NCBI GenBank assembly: GCA_023213315.1 | Contig: JAKCPI010007812.1 | Location: 27,338-91,337, forward strand | DNA: 64,000 bases | Reading direction: 5' to 3' | From: Euborellia annulipes | Lineage: Eukaryota; Arthropoda; Insecta; Dermaptera; Anisolabididae | In this document: positions 1 through 12,294 of the stretch, piece by piece | Layout: every line of letters starts with the position of its first letter | Position numbering within the stretch: position 1 is the first letter of the stretch | The notes under the pieces: model-generated | What the model was told of the DNA's origin: nothing | What the model saw: the letters and a program-made list of their open reading frames with translations, nothing else | Databases searched by the model: none | Program-made: the position numbers and the translations under genes

Positions 1-824
1 TTTTGGTGATGTCACTCAAATAGTCAAGGCAATAACCTAGTTGACATAATGGCAAAAAGAGCAAGTATTGCAGGAATTCCGGTACAATACCCCACTCCAT
101 GGTACGATGTGTTCAACATTATGAAAAGTAAATCTAAATCCGAATGGCAAAATAACTGGGCATTTACTTCACTCACCAAAGGGCAGTCTCTATACAAATT
201 AAAACCAACAATCTCACCTCCATGGTTCCAGAATACGCCTAATCTATCCAGAAAAGAAATAGTCACATTCAACCGTATCAGAATTAACCACACAAGATGC
301 GCTGCTCATTTAAATAGATTCTCCATAGTGACAACTCCAATCTGCAAATGTGGAAATGCACCGTCTAACCCGCAACATCTATTAATGCAATGTCCGTTAT
401 ACAAGACCCAAAGAAACGCATTCCTACAGTTGGTGAAACCTAATTTTCGGGACCCACCTTCCTTCCAAGAAATCATTAATAACCCTTCAGAATCAATAGT
501 TAGAGCCACAGTCCACTTTTTCAAAACAGCCGACTTAACCATATGAACAGATTTATTATGATGTAATTTATTATTCTTTTTCTTTGTAAAATGTTGGTTG
601 TAACGTATATTGTTTATAGTAAGTTATTTGTTACTAGATGATATTTATTTTTATAATCAGTATTGTTATAATATGTTATTTTATAATATTTATTTTGTAT
701 TTCGGACTTTTTCCTTTCTATGATGTTTTTTATATAATTATTGATTGTGTATATATATATATATATATATTTTGATAATTGTATTTTGTAAAGTTTTTAT
801 CCCTATGGCCTCGGCTGAAAGGGC

Positions 825-853
<29 letters not shown>
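1..853 (+). mobile_element. 3' end of a non-LTR retrotransposon (I/LOA/Tad-like LINE)
   Basis: The segment holds the end of an ORF (to 546), an AT-rich 3' untranslated region with a (TA)n run near 749-769, and a poly(A) tail at 829-853. ORF end, UTR and A-tail in that order are the expected 3' structure of a LINE. The 5' part lies outside the window, so length and target-site duplication cannot be judged. The tail is followed almost at once by the 8-bp duplication of the next hAT element. Confidence 0.8.
10..546 (+). CDS. C-terminal part of LINE ORF2 (RNase H end and Cys/His motif), partial
   Basis: The reading frame is open from base 10 and ends at TGA 544-546. The first residues (H..SQGNNLVDIMAKRAS) resemble the C-terminal signature of the RNase H domain found in I, LOA and Tad type LINEs (H..x..GNE.AD..AK.A). 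About 100 residues later CKCGNAPSNPQHLLMQCP forms a C-x-C-x8-H-x4-C motif, typical of the C-terminal tail of these ORF2 proteins. An in-frame TGA at 7-9, next to the Trp that normally precedes the RNase H histidine, suggests decay. The reverse transcriptase and endonuclease would lie upstream of the window. The role would be retrotransposition of the element itself. The LINE clade is not certain; the assignment to an RNase H-bearing LINE is fairly firm. Confidence 0.72.
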   Translation, partial: CHSNSQGNNLVDIMAKRASIAGIPVQYPTPWYDVFNIMKSKSKSEWQNNWAFTSLTKGQSLYKLKPTISPPWFQNTPNLSRKEIVTFNRIRINHTRCAAHLNRFSIVTTPICKCGNAPSNPQHLLMQCPLYKTQRNAFLQLVKPNFRDPPSFQEIINNPSESIVRATVHFFKTADLTI

Positions 854-855
<2 letters not shown>

Positions 856-962
856 TATTATAACTAGAGCCCGGATTTTTATGCAGCAAAAACCGCCATA
901 TAATATGCAGTAAAAGTATTAAAATATGCAGCCAAATATGCAATATATTTATGGCAAAAATA

Positions 963-1229
963 CAGTGGCGGATCCAGAGGAGTTTCTCGGAGGGGTAATC
1001 TGGTGTGACTGTTCGCACAGCACACAATTTTTCCTTATTATCTGTAATTTAAAGGTGAATTCTGTAGTTGTTTTCCAGAATTTATATACAAATCAAATTT
1101 TTAAGTATTAATTTTGAAAATTTTATATTAAAAACACAATTTTTTTCAAAAAAAAAAAAATATTTTTCTCAAATCTCAGGGGGAGTAATTAACCCCTTTA
1201 CCCCCCCCCCATCCTTGTATCCGCCCTTG
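963..1229. mobile_element. hAT MITE, 267 bp
   Basis: The left end CAGTGGCGGATCCAG and right end (reverse complement CAAGGGCGGATACAAG) are inverted. They are flanked by a perfect 8-bp duplication caaaaata (955-962 and 1230-1237). It contains half of the CTGGTGTGAC hairpin of R690 and runs of C near its right end. No coding capacity. Confidence 0.82.
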
Positions 1230-1294
1230 CAAAAATATTAAGTAAATGGCTTCCAATTAAAGGTAAATCATGATTTCTACTGATGTAAAACTAA

Positions 1295-1419
1295 TGGTGT
1301 TTTATTTTTGGAATTTTAAAAATTTTACATTAAAAATACATTTTTTTGCGAAAAAAAGGTATTTTTTCGAATCTCGGGGGGGGGGGGTAATTACCCCCCC
1401 CCCCCTGTATCCGCCCTTG
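1295..1419. mobile_element. Partial second copy of the 963-1229 hAT MITE
   Basis: It repeats the right half of the preceding MITE (ttttacattaaaaa ... G-run/C-run ... tgtatccgcccttg) and lacks the left end. G and C homopolymers at 1376-1387 and 1395-1405 face each other across a short spacer. Confidence 0.6.
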
Positions 1420-1483
1420 CTTGATATTCATCCAACGAAAATTCTAGCAAAACTAAATTTATTTCTTAAAAGAGGATATAAAG

Positions 1484-1768
1484 CAGTGGGTCCCAAACGG
1501 TGTGCCCCGGCACCCAAGGGTGCCGCGAGAATGCCTAAGGGGTGCCGCGAGATATTTAGATAAAAAAATAAAATAAAGAGGCAAAAAAATAAAGGTTTTG
1601 CTAAAAAAAAGGTCAAATGATTTTCACGCAAGGGAAAAAAAATTTGCCCCAGGGTAGAAAAAAATTTAGATTTGATATGGGAAAAAAAGGAAGGGTGCCG
1701 CTAGTGTGTAATATTATTCCCAACGCATCTTTGGGGTGCCGTGGACTTCAAAAGGTTGGGAAACACTG
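1484..1768. mobile_element. hAT MITE, 285 bp
   Basis: Ends CAGTGGGTCCCAAAC and, on the other strand, CAGTGTTTCCCAACC. A perfect 8-bp duplication atataaag lies at 1476-1483 and 1769-1776. The GGTGCCGCGAGA-rich interior is typical of non-coding hAT derivatives. Confidence 0.85.
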
Positions 1769-1831
1769 ATATAAAGAATAAAAAAATACAGTTATTTATT
1801 TTTTACAATGTAATAAAAGGCTTAAAATTTT

Positions 1832-2525
1832 TTTACTTTCTCTTACCTATGTATATATGTAATATATATATAGAGAGAAAGTATTGGATTCATGTCAAAA
1901 ATTCGATGTCGAGATTTTGATGGATCTTCACGTTTTGAGGTCCCCTGAATCCAAAAAAGTGGTTTTCGCGACATGGTCTGTCTGTGGGTGGGTGGGTGTG
2001 TGGGTGTTTGGGTGTGTGGGTGTGTGTTCAATTTTAAGCATGAAGGAATTGAGCTATGAGGCTGAAATTTTATATTTAAGTTAAACACCCCCCGGGACCG
2101 GAAAAATAAGCTTTTAATCAAAATCGGCCAAAGAGTACTAGTACTTTACTGATGTACTTTTTCAGTTTTTTTCGATTTTCTCAAAATTCGCTCTAACGAT
2201 TTTGATTAAAATTCAAAAATCAATTATTTTTTAGATGCTCTTTCAAATGTATATTCTCGTTTTGCCCACAAAATTGTTTGAAGCACACTTTACTCTTGTA
2301 TTTCATAGGGAAGGATAGGAGAAATGGTTGCCATGGTAACAAAATATAAATATTTTCCCATACTTATAAATTTTACATCTTGAATTCAATTGTACCCTAC
2401 TGTCGGAAACTAAATACATGTCGACACAAAAAATCTGGTGTGACAAGCACAGTACACAACTTTCGATTACCGAAGGTAAGAGAAAGTTGTGTGCTGTGCG
2501 CCAGTCACACCAGATTTTTTTTTTT
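1832..2525 (+). repeat. R690 interspersed repeat, full copy
   Basis: A ~690 bp non-coding repeat seen about 17 times in whole or part in this window. It starts with a hairpin whose arms are TACTTTCTCT and AGAGAAAGTA around an AT-rich loop. It continues with a GT-rich microsatellite (~1981-2030) and conserved blocks (gagtactagtactttactg, ggttgccatggtaac). It ends in a ~90 bp palindrome (2428-2522) whose stem begins CTGGTGTGAC and whose loop side contains GGTAAGAGAAAGT. No ORF is conserved. The class is not recognised. Confidence 0.8.
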
Positions 2526-2534
2526 CGTTTAATT

Positions 2535-3204
2535 TTTACTTTCTCTTACTTCTATGTATATATGTAATATATATATAGAGAGAAAGTATTGGATTCATGT
2601 CAAAAATTCGATGTCGAGATTTTGATGGATCTTAACGTTTTGAGGTCCCCTGAATCCAAAAAAGTGGTTTTCGCGACATGGTCTGTCTGTGTGTGGGTGG
2701 GTGTGTTAAGCATGAAGGTATTGAGCTATGAGGTTGAAATTTTATATTTAAGTTAAACACCCCCGGGACCGGGAAAATAAGCTTTTAATCAAAATCGGCC
2801 AAAGAGTACTAGTACTTTACTGATGTACTTTTTCAGTTTTTTTTGATTTTCTCAAAATTTGCTCCAACGATTTTTTTTTAAATTCAAAAATCAATTATTT
2901 TTTAGATTCTCTTTAAAATGTATATTCTCATTTTGAGATTGAAATCTTCTGAAGACCACTTTACTCTTGTACTCCATAGAAAAGATAGGAGAAATGGTTG
3001 CCATGGTAACAAAATATAAATATTTTCCCATACTTATAAATTTTACATCTTGAAAATCGAATGTACCGTACTATCGGGAACTAAATATATTTCGACACGA
3101 AAAATCTGGTGTGACAAGCACAGAACACAACTTTCGATTACCGAAGGTAAGAAAAAGTTGTGTGCTGTGCGCCAGTCACACCAGATTTTTTTTTTTTTTT
3201 TTTT
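2535..3204 (+). repeat. R690 repeat, second tandem copy
   Basis: Directly follows the previous copy in the same orientation and aligns along its whole length. It ends in the same CTGGTGTGAC palindrome (3098-3190) and a T-run of more than 15 bases. Confidence 0.8.
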
Positions 3205-3434
3205 TAAAAAAATTAAAAAATTAAAATAAAATGAAACTTTCACTGAAAAAAATTTAAAATATCCAAAAAGTTTTAAATATGCAACTTTATGCAATAATGA
3301 CCAAATATGCAAAAATATGCAATATAGAATTTGAACCCTAGCTCCAAGGGGGCGTGATTCGGATAGAAAATTGGTTTTCAGTGACGTACCTATTAGCAAA
3401 TAGAATATGCAATTGCATAGGAATCCGGGCTCTA

Positions 3435-3790
3435 ATTATAACTTTGATTTACTGTTGCTATGTTCACTTCCATTCAGGAATTAATTGATGAGAAAATTTT
3501 GTTATCACTTTGTATTTAATTTTGAAATATTAATACTATTTAAAATTGATTAATGTAATTTTGATGAAAAATTTCTAAGCTATTAGCATTAAATATAACC
3601 ATAAAAGAACTTTAATAATATCTTCGTTTTAATTTTTGAATTATAAACCTAAAATTATTTTATTAATATAAATAGTAAATATATTAATTTGCAATCATGT
3701 GTCAAGAGACTTTGAAGCATTTTTGCAAATCTAATTGGACTTGGAGAATTTTGCAATAATAATTTTATTGTTTATTCTCTAAATTGTAAG
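3435..3790 (+). repeat. Dispersed ~350 bp repeat, second copy at 50985-51295
   Basis: The blocks tttgatttactgttg, agaactttaataatatc and caataataattttattg occur in the same order and orientation at 50990-51290. Small indels separate the copies. No ORF or termini recognised. Confidence 0.65.
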
Positions 3791-4680
3791 GCGAGCCTCA
3801 CAGTTTGAAAAACGGTGCTTTAAACGATGACCAAAGGCGGGAAACAAGAAGGTCCAGGACCAGCCGCTAGTGATTATTAAACAATTTGAATCTGAAATGT
3901 TCATAGGTTCAGAGATGAACTTTTTGCTCGAGTGTTTAGTGTGTGTGTGTGTGTGTGTGTGAATCGATTAGCAAGCAAGCAAGCACTCGCTGGAGGCTTA
4001 TCAACTCACTCACTCACTGAGTGAGTGAGTCAGTTGATGTTGACACCCAAGTGATACGTACTACTGTATTAGTACTCGGAGCCTACTGATTTCAATCTTT
4101 AATAGAAAGCCTATCAAATGAATAACGAGAGAGACAAGAGAGAACATTTAATCAAGATTCCATATTTTGTATTCTATTCAAAATGAATATTCGAGTATCA
4201 ACAGTATAAATGGATAATCTCGTCATGGCAATCCTTCATCTATTTGTCTATTATTATAATACTAGTCTATAGAGCTTATATAATTTAAAAAATAAACTCT
4301 TTTAAAGTGAAACTTTTATTTGATGGCCTCAAATTTTTGCGCTCTTCTATCAGCATGTCGCGTTACAAGCCATGACGTCACAAGCCGTGACGACAAAAAT
4401 AGGAAAGTTGAAATATAATATATATGACGAATTATAAAAAAATAATTGTGAGATTTAATTATTCAATTTTTAAATTGATAAAATATAATTTTTAAAATAA
4501 TTTAAAATGATTCAATTACTAAATAAATATTTTTCTCAGTATTTAACATGCATCTTTTGATTTCCCAAAATCATTTCCATTTTCCAATTATTAAGTTAAG
4601 ATTAAAAACGCGATTTTAATACCCTTAATTGAATAATTTTCTGATAATTTTCATTTAAACGCCTACGATCCGAAAAAAGT
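3791..4680. other. Non-coding stretch with simple repeats and a small palindrome
   Basis: A possible Helitron-like end (stem GGTCC/GGACC before CTAG|T, ~3849-3870), a (GT)n run at 3939-3960, a near-perfect palindrome of TCAC/GTGA units at 3998-4034 and a CRE octamer TGACGTCA at 4373-4380. The rest is AT-rich with no gene seen. Confidence 0.5.
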
Positions 4681-4949
4681 TTTTTTTTTTTTTTAAACAT
4701 TCACACTTTTTTCTCATTCACACTCACATTCACACCCACATTCATACAGTCTTTTCGGCAACTCAGGCTATTTAAGACTTTAGACGATAACCGTTGTATT
4801 GAATAATATCTATTGTGGGGTCAGGCATTTCTATTTAAGCCATCTGGTATCCATTTGGCTTAAATAAAATCATCGGCCTGGCTGGATCCGAACCCGCGAC
4901 ATTTGGTATAGGAGGTAGGCACGCTACCTACTACGCCAAACTCGGGGGG
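4681..4949 (-). mobile_element. tRNA-derived SINE (family S1), full copy
   Basis: On the minus strand it has a tRNA-like head (A-box region GGCGTAGTAGGTAGCGTG, B-box GGGTTCGGATCC), a hairpin body (paired AAGCCAT..TGG segments) and a poly(A) tail, seen here as a T-run at 4679-4694. It is flanked by a ~12 bp duplication cgaaaaaa(a)gttt. The end of the window (63888-64000) holds the same locus repeat on the other strand without the SINE. Confidence 0.85.
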
Positions 4950-5109
4950 CGAAAAAAAGTTTCCCTTGCATCGTGGTTTCATAAAACCATACAAGGATTT
5001 TTTTTATTCTTTGACATTTTTTTCGAAAACTGTGAGATAATCAACGAAGAAAAAGACATTTTTCGTTAATTTTGAATAAAAATCAAAACAAAATCATACA
5101 GGTGTCATT

Positions 5110-5672
5110 AAAAAAAAATCTGGTGTGACTGGCGCACAGCACACCAGATTTTTTGTGTCTACATATATTTAGTTATAAACATGGGAAAATATTTATATTT
5201 TGTAACCATGGCAACCATTTCTCCTATCCTTCCTATGGAGTACAAGAGTAAAGTGGTCTTCAGGAGATTTTAACGGCAAAATGAGAATATACATTTTAAA
5301 GAGCATCTAAAAAATAATTGATTTTTGAATTTTAATCAAAATCGTTGGAGCGAATTTTGAGAAAATCGAAAAAAACTGAAAAAGTGCATACTAGTACTCT
5401 CTGGACGATTTTGATTAAAAGCTTATTTTCACGCTCTGGGGGGGGGGGAGGAGGTGTCTAACTTAAATATAAAATTTCAACCTCGTAGCTCAATTTCTTC
5501 ATGCTTAAAATGGAACAGATACACACACACAGACACACAGAGCATGTCGCGAAAACCACTTTTTTGGATTCAGGGGATCTCAAAACGTGTATATCCATCA
5601 AAATCTCAACATCGAATCCAATACTTTCGCTCTATATATATTTACATATATATAGAGATAAGAGAAAGTAAT
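5110..5672 (-). repeat. R690 repeat, minus orientation
   Basis: Begins with a shortened CTGGTGTGAC palindrome (5117-5153) and ends with agataagagaaagta. Internal blocks match the other copies in reverse complement. The GT/CA microsatellite is short here. Confidence 0.75.
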
Positions 5673-6044
5673 AATAAACTTAAACCTTTAAATAAGGATT
5701 ATTTATTTATTTATTTTTTTTTTCAAAATTTTCGAAGGGATAGGGAGGTAAATTAATTTTAATTTTTTTTTTATTTTGAAATTTAAAAATATTTTTTTAT
5801 TACCACCCCAGTTGTATTGCATATCATTGGAAAGGGCATCTAAAAAGCTGTAAAATGACACCTCATTCATCTCTCTATCTCATCTCTAGCAATTTAAATA
5901 GATGTGGTCGATTTTTTTGCCATTTTTGACAACTTTAACATGATATATTTCTTAAACTAGTTGAGATATCAAGTTGAAATTGGGGATTTTTCTTAGTCTC
6001 TATTAACTCTACCTATGACCCAAATTTCATAGAAATCTGATATA
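5673..6044. other. AT-rich spacer without recognisable features
   Basis: Contains (TTTA)n near 5700-5718 and long A/T runs. No ORF, termini or RNA gene seen. Confidence 0.4.
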
Positions 6045-6644
6045 CACTGTTAAAAAACTTCCAGAAAACTTCCTATACAAGTATAGGAACTCTGCTTCAT
6101 AAACTCTTTTTGAATATTCATATCGGGTATATGAGAAAGTTCAATTTGTTGCCAACCTAACAAATTTCTTGTAAATTTTAAAATTAATTATTTTGGTAAA
6201 AATTGTTAATTTTAATTTTAATTTTTATAGCTATTTAGTTGAATTACTTTAAAAAAATTATTTAATTAGTATGACTTCATAAATATTTAAATAGTTTAGA
6301 GCGCGAATTTCAAACCAGAATTTAATAAATTTAGATTTGTGAAATAAATTTTAAAAGAATAATTTCAAGTTTCCTTAAAATAATTATAAAATAATATTAA
6401 TAAAAATTCCTTGAGGTAGTCGAGTTATTTGAGAACGTTTAGACCAGTGATTCTCAACTTGTCGCGCAGTGCACTTTTAACGATTTCAAAATTTGGCGGC
6501 ACACAAAGAAAAAGATAAGTTTAAAAGATGGCAATTTGTTCATAAAACTTTTATATTAATTTTATTTCATATCCTGGGTATATTAATATTAAATCACCGA
6601 AGTATATGAAAAATGATTGAAAATTCTTATTTTTTTTTACAGTA
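6045..6644 (+). mobile_element. TA-flanked MITE (CACTGT ends), copy 1
   Basis: Ends CACTGTTAAAAAA and, inverted, ACTGTAAAAAAA, flanked by TA on both sides. A second copy in opposite orientation lies at 43223-43793. Both contain a hAT-like sequence CAGTGATTCTCAACTTG. Non-coding. The TA flank suggests a Tc1/mariner-type target, but the superfamily is uncertain. Confidence 0.65.
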
Positions 6645-6652
6645 TAGTGAGT

Positions 6653-7049
6653 TTAAGGTGCGCTCGGGGTGCTAATTTTGGGAGATTACGGCTACAATTT
6701 TGAAGCTATTGACTTCAATTTTTTTTTAAATTAAAGCTATTTAAAATATCTACAACTTATAGAAGCCCTTTTTTGGTTTTCGAAAAAATATTTTTTTTTT
6801 TTTAGATTAATCGCATTAAATAAAAGATGTTTTAAAAAATCCGCTCTATATCTTATAGATAATTAAATTAGTAATCATTGTGTTAAAAAATAATTAAATT
6901 TTTCCCGTTAATTAATTAGCTGGAAACTTTAAAATGAAATGGAATAAATCCCTTGTATTCCTATGGGAAAAACTAACGCCATCTCTTGCCGCCTCGAGTA
7001 ACTCGGTATTGAATCGTCTTCTAACGGCTTTTCGAGACGCGCACCTTAA
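6653..7049. mobile_element. TTAA-flanked MITE with GGTGCGC ends
   Basis: TTAAGGTGCGC at the left and GCGCACCTTAA at the right give inverted ends bracketed by TTAA, the piggyBac-type target. About 397 bp, with no coding capacity. Confidence 0.6.
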
Positions 7050-7700
7050 AAAGCCGTGGAATGACACATGTACTTGTGCGGCTAGTCAATAAAAGAGCCG
7101 CCGAGAGAGGGTTACATAGTTTCTCCTGTATTACAAATACAATAGCGTCGAATAGATGTGACCTTCTTCTCTCCCTTTCAGATTGATTTTTTCTTCTCCG
7201 TCTTCTTTACCTATTTATTTTTTGATAATAGCATCTATATATTGATATCTTTTTTTTTTTTTTTATAAGTTTTTTTAATAGAATGTCTATCTTTTGAAAA
7301 GTTTACAGAATACAGACAGACGGACAGACGGACAGACACTCTCTCTTGTTGTTGGTAAAACAGGTCAAAAGAGATGGTGGTTTGCTCTCTCTACTCGAAG
7401 GGTAACATTTAATAAAAGTGTCACTATGATATTAACTTGGCCTCCCCCCCCCCCCCCTCCGCTCCCTCCCCCCTCCACCCTCTCATGTCATTTTAACAGC
7501 GTCCTGGTCATGTTGAAAGCCACACCCAAAAAAAACTCTACTAAAAGAAATCTCACTTTTCGTTCTAAATGTTCCATTAAGATAAACGTTAAAGAGATAA
7601 ATTAAAATCTGGTGTGACAAGCACAGCACACAACCTTTCGACAAATCACACCCCCTTAGTTTATTTCCAATTTAGGATATTTCTTGTTGAAATGCAAGTG
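7050..7700. other. Unassigned stretch with simple repeats and half of the R690 palindrome
   Basis: Holds a (CAGACGGA)n-like run at 7311-7340, a C-rich tract at 7441-7475 and one arm of the CTGGTGTGAC palindrome at 7604-7650. No gene seen. Confidence 0.45.
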
Positions 7701-8720
7701 TTAAGGTGCGATCACACCAAGACCTGACTTTTGTTTACTGACTGGAGTTCTAACCGAATTAAGAGGGGTCACACACTAAAACTTGACTGGACTGACGTAA
7801 TCTTACTTCTCTGTTATTTGGTATATAAATATGTCGTCGGTGTAAACAATATTTTTTTACTTGAATGATACTTTATTCTTTCCCAGGAATTTATTTCTAA
7901 ATAAACTTAATAAAACTAATTATTGTTATATCAAGAAATATTTTTAATAAATTTTAAGTAAAAGTATTTCTTAATTTACTATTTAAAAAATAATATTTTA
8001 TTAATTTGGAATTTCTTTGTTTTGACTTAACATATATTTCCTGCAATTTTTAATAAAAAATACAAATTCTCTGTTTATCTCTTTTTATTCTCTTTCTACT
8101 ACATCAATTAACCAGCTATATTAAAAACTTCCAATACTAAAATAGAACTTTACTACGAAGAATTCTCACTTTTCGTTTAAAAAGAGTTCTAACCGAATGC
8201 GAATTAAGAGAGGTCACACACTAAAACTTGACTGGAGTGACATAATCTTACTTCTCTGTTATTTGGTATGTCGAAGGAGTAAACAATGTTTTTTTTTACT
8301 TGAATGATACTTTATTCTTTCCCAGCAATTTATTTCTAAATAAACTTAATAAAACTAATTATAGTTATATTAAGAAATATTTTTACTAAATTTTAAGTAA
8401 AAATATTTCTTAATTGACTATTTAAAAAATAATATTTTATTAATTTGGAATCTATTTGTTTTGACTTAACATATATTTCCTGCAATTTTTAACAAAAAAT
8501 AGAAGTTACCTCAATATTATTATTTATTTGTATTATTATTACTTAAATAAAGCCCTATATTGCCAAAAATGTCTTTATTAAGGAACCGATCAAACAGCTG
8601 ATTGAAAAAGTCGGCCATGTTGGCTTCTCGTGACGTAGCTCCGTTTGAATTCCATAGGATAGAACGACAATTAAACAAGAAATCGATATCTTGTAAAACA
8701 GATTTCAAATTTTATTAATA
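7701..8720 (+). mobile_element. TTAAGGTGCG element with internal direct duplication
   Basis: Starts TTAAGGTGCGATCACACC. A ~320 bp block (7745-8065) is repeated in direct orientation at 8186-8500 with about 95 percent identity by eye. A related copy lies in reverse at 39415-39890 and has a single block. Its right boundary is not clear. No ORF is supported. Confidence 0.55.
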
Positions 8721-10008
8721 AATAGATAACACAAACAAATACATATGTTGTGTATTCATAAATGTTAAAATATTGAAATTTCTAGAATGAATGGATGGAT
8801 GAATGTTATTCATCATCAACATCAACATCCTGCCTCCTTCATTTGCCTTTCAAGTTAATTATTTGAGATTTCCTTCTTCTCTTCTTGTGTGCGTGTGTAC
8901 TATATAAATCTTTAATTAATTTTTGAATTTAATTAAAAATCTGGTGGGACTGTATTAATTAGTTATTAAAATACAACGTTTCGATCAGGGGGGGGGTCAA
9001 TCTCGGTTTGTTTACATTTTTCCCATTCCAAGAGAGTGACGTCATTTTTTGTAAAAAATCGTTCGAAACAAACAATTTATAAAAAATTATTATTAATAAA
9101 GCAGTATAAATACCAGGGTCTAAATTAGTTTAGTCAGAAACTATACAATTTGCAAATAAAACAAACTGAATGTGAACTAGGTTATGTGCAGTCAACATGG
9201 CTGCCAAATAGAAAAATATAAGCAAGGAAGAGCTTCATGACGTGGACCAATCAAAAACTGTGACCGAAAAATTGTTTGTTTACTAGTTTCTGGCCACCTT
9301 TGTATTTAAAAATATTGGTTTCTTTTATAACTTTGATAATAAATGCACGTTTTAGTATAATTTTAATTTAAAAATATATTTATTATAAAAGACTTCTGAA
9401 TAAAAATACATTGAATGTTTTTCAATTGTTTGTAATTGTTATTCTAATAATTAATTAATTATTTTTCTCTAATTGTTTTTAAATTTATATTCACTAATTT
9501 CATGGCTATTGCCAATTTATGAACGATATATTATTATAGTTTCGATATCCGTTTTCAAATAGTTGTCCCGATTCAAGTGAACTAACCTCTAATTGACACC
9601 CGTGTGAAGTTAGTAGCATTTTATATGCAATCAAGTTAGCAACATAAATACACTCATCTCCATGAAGTTAGACCACCATTACATAAAAAGCATAATTGTT
9701 ACAATAAGTATTTTGAATTTCATTTTTTAACAAAGATGGTACAAAATACAATTACTAAATTATATATAATTTAATTTAAAAAAAAACTATATTCCTTACC
9801 GTTTAAAAATTAAATGATAAAAACCAGACAGAAACACGTGCTCTAGTAAAGAGACATCCGGCAAGAATCAACAATGACGTCACACAAGATTTCGGCCATG
9901 TTCGGGTCTTTCCGGGGTGTATTTCGAAAAGCTGATTTTAAAAATTAATATAAAATCACAGGAGAAATGAAAAAAATTTCGGTTTCAACTAATCAATGTC
10001 AAATTATT
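8721..10008. other. Long AT-rich stretch without identified gene
   Basis: No open frame of note. CRE octamers TGACGTCA occur at 9037-9044 and 9875-9882. A G-run lies at 8988-8996. Confidence 0.4.
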
Positions 10009-10465
10009 TTTACTTTCTCTTACCTATATATATGTTAATATATATATAGAAAGTATTGGATTCATGTCAAAAATTCGATATCGAGATTTTGATGAATATA
10101 CACGTTTTGAGGTCTCCTGAGTAAAAAAAAGTGGATTTCGCGCGACATTGTCTGTCCGTCTGTCTGTCTGTGAACAAAATATCTCAAGAACGGAAATAGC
10201 TAGGAAGTTGAAATTTTATATTTAAGTTAGGCACCACCCTGGGGCATGAAAATAAGCTTTTGAACAAAATCGGCCAAAAAGTACTAGTACTTTACTGATG
10301 TACTTTTTCAGTTTTTTTCAATTTTCTCAAAATTCGCTCCAACGATTTTGATTAAAATTCATAAATCAATATTTTTTTTAGATTCTCTTTAAAATGTATA
10401 TTCTCATTTTGCCCTTGAAGTGTTTTGAAGCACACTTTACTCTTGTACTTCATAGGAAAGATTGC
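10009..10465 (+). repeat. R690 repeat, 3'-truncated copy
   Basis: Has the terminal ACTTTCTCTTACC block and the central conserved blocks, but lacks the end palindrome. Confidence 0.7.
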
Positions 10466-11021
10466 AGAAAATTGAACCATTTAATGGATTTTCATGGACT
10501 TATTTTTCTGAATATTTTAGAGTGTTTAAATTTCAAATTTTTATTCCCTTTTAATTAATTAGCGAGATGATTTGCAAGAGGGTGGCCTAAAGCGGGCCGA
10601 ACAACTAGTAATATAAAAACGGGCATAAATTTGGGCTTTAAAGAGGGGAGTCATTTTATATGACTCGTAAATTAACGCCGCTCTCTGCTTCTTCTTAACG
10701 ACCCTCTTCTCTAATATCACTTGACAGGAAATTGTGAATTTTTGATTAGAAGAAAGAAAAAGAAGGAGACGATGATGACACACAAATTAGTGTTTGTGTT
10801 TTTTTTTTTATTCGATAAGCCTAAATTGAGAGAGAGAGAAAAAAAAAACAACGGCTTGGATGGGTGATCAATCAAAAACAAAAAGAGACAGAAATGCATT
10901 CTCTCTCTCTCTCTCTCTCTGTTCAATAGAGCCTAGCATAGTACACACCTAGAGACCCATTTAGAACCATTTGCAGCACAGAAATATTTAAAATATTTTA
11001 TTTTTGATCTAAATTTTATTT
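10466..11021. other. Low-complexity spacer
   Basis: Includes GA-rich and CT-rich stretches (10828-10850, 10899-10920). No gene recognised. Confidence 0.4.
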
Positions 11022-11812
11022 TTAAGGTTGTTCGGACATTAAAGCATTTTAATAGATTAAAAGCTAATTTTTTAATATGTTATTAATCACTATCACATAC
11101 GTATAAAATAAAATTTTGAAGCAGATCTGACACAGGGTTATCGTGTAATTAATTATTAAAAAATTGAAATTTAACATGTAGCCTATGGGGAATGTCGACG
11201 AAACGCACACATATCGAATTATATAGCCACCTCTGCATCAGATACAAGAACAAAAAACTTACATTTTATCAATCCACTTCCGAGGAATACGTTAAACATA
11301 AAATCAAAAGTTTCTACCGTCCGCTTTTAAAGATATTTTAACAAGAAAGTCAAAAAATTCTCCAAAATGAGAGTCGCCAATATTTAAAAATAAGGAAGAT
11401 TTGAGAGTGAGACCAATCCGGCAACGTCGCATAAAATAATTGTCTTTTCTCGATGTCAGTTACATTTTTTTTTTTCAATTTTACGATATTTTTTTCTCGC
11501 AAATCGTCCATTGTGTTTAAACTGATTTGCATTAATCATTGTAATATATTAAATAAAATAAAATTGAAGGCTTTTAAGATTTAAAATAGATAGTTGATGA
11601 ATGCAATGTTGCCAGTTCTATATTACGTGAAAAACTGCTCAAGTCGAAAGTCATTCATTTATTATTTTTGGTAATTAAATTATTAACTTAACCCAATGAT
11701 AGGTCACGACTAAATTATAATAAGAAATTTTGGCATTCAAATTTTTTATTTTATTTTAAAAAAAAATTTAGATTCTATTATGACTTACGATGTACTATCC
11801 GAACAACCTTAA
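11022..11812 (+). mobile_element. TTAA MITE family T1, copy 1 (791 bp)
   Basis: Inverted ends TTAAGGTTGTTCGGA. Four copies in the window share the blocks acacgataaccctg, cgatatgtgtgcgtttcgtc and ctatatagccacctctg (read on either strand). The TTAA target is confirmed by copy 3. Non-autonomous, piggyBac-like by target and ends. Confidence 0.75.
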
Positions 11813-12294
11813 TCTCTTCTCTTTGAATTTCATTTAGCAGAAGATTAATAACACTTTTGCTGCCGTTACTGTTACACTCAATTAAAAGGAGATGTTTGGC
11901 ATTTGACCTTTTTGAGCGGTCCTTTTGGTCGGGTCGCCAGGTGTGTACAGGCATTGCATACATACATACATACTTTTAATCAATCTCTCTCTCTCTCTCT
12001 CTGTCTCGTTCGTCTTTGACCTTTGAGGGTTTAGTAGGAAATTACCTTACGTTAAAGCCAAATACACATGACATTCTTATTATTAAACCTTTCTTTTTCT
12101 TGTCCAAAGACTTTCGATTTATTGGATTTATTAAAAAAGAAAAAAAAAAGAGAGAGAGAGCTTAGTCAACTTTAATTAACTACGAATGTACTTAACGTAA
12201 AACCATTATTAATTAAAGGAATTTAATTTGTCAGATTATTTATATCTACGTCAAAAAATTTATATTTTAGAAGCTACATAAATCGATTTATTTA

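Larger units (their letters stand above)
865..3434. mobile_element. Non-autonomous hAT-type element, 2.57 kb, carrying nested insertions
   Basis: The ends form inverted repeats starting TAGAGCCCGGAT (about 19 of 22 bases match). They are flanked by a perfect 8-bp duplication ATTATAAC (857-864 and 3435-3442), the hAT hallmark. A related repeat at 50985 reads through cattataacttt without the element, which acts as an empty-site match. Inside are hAT MITEs at 963-1229 and 1484-1768 and two R690 copies. No transposase ORF is visible. A single end of the same family appears near 49627. Confidence 0.8.
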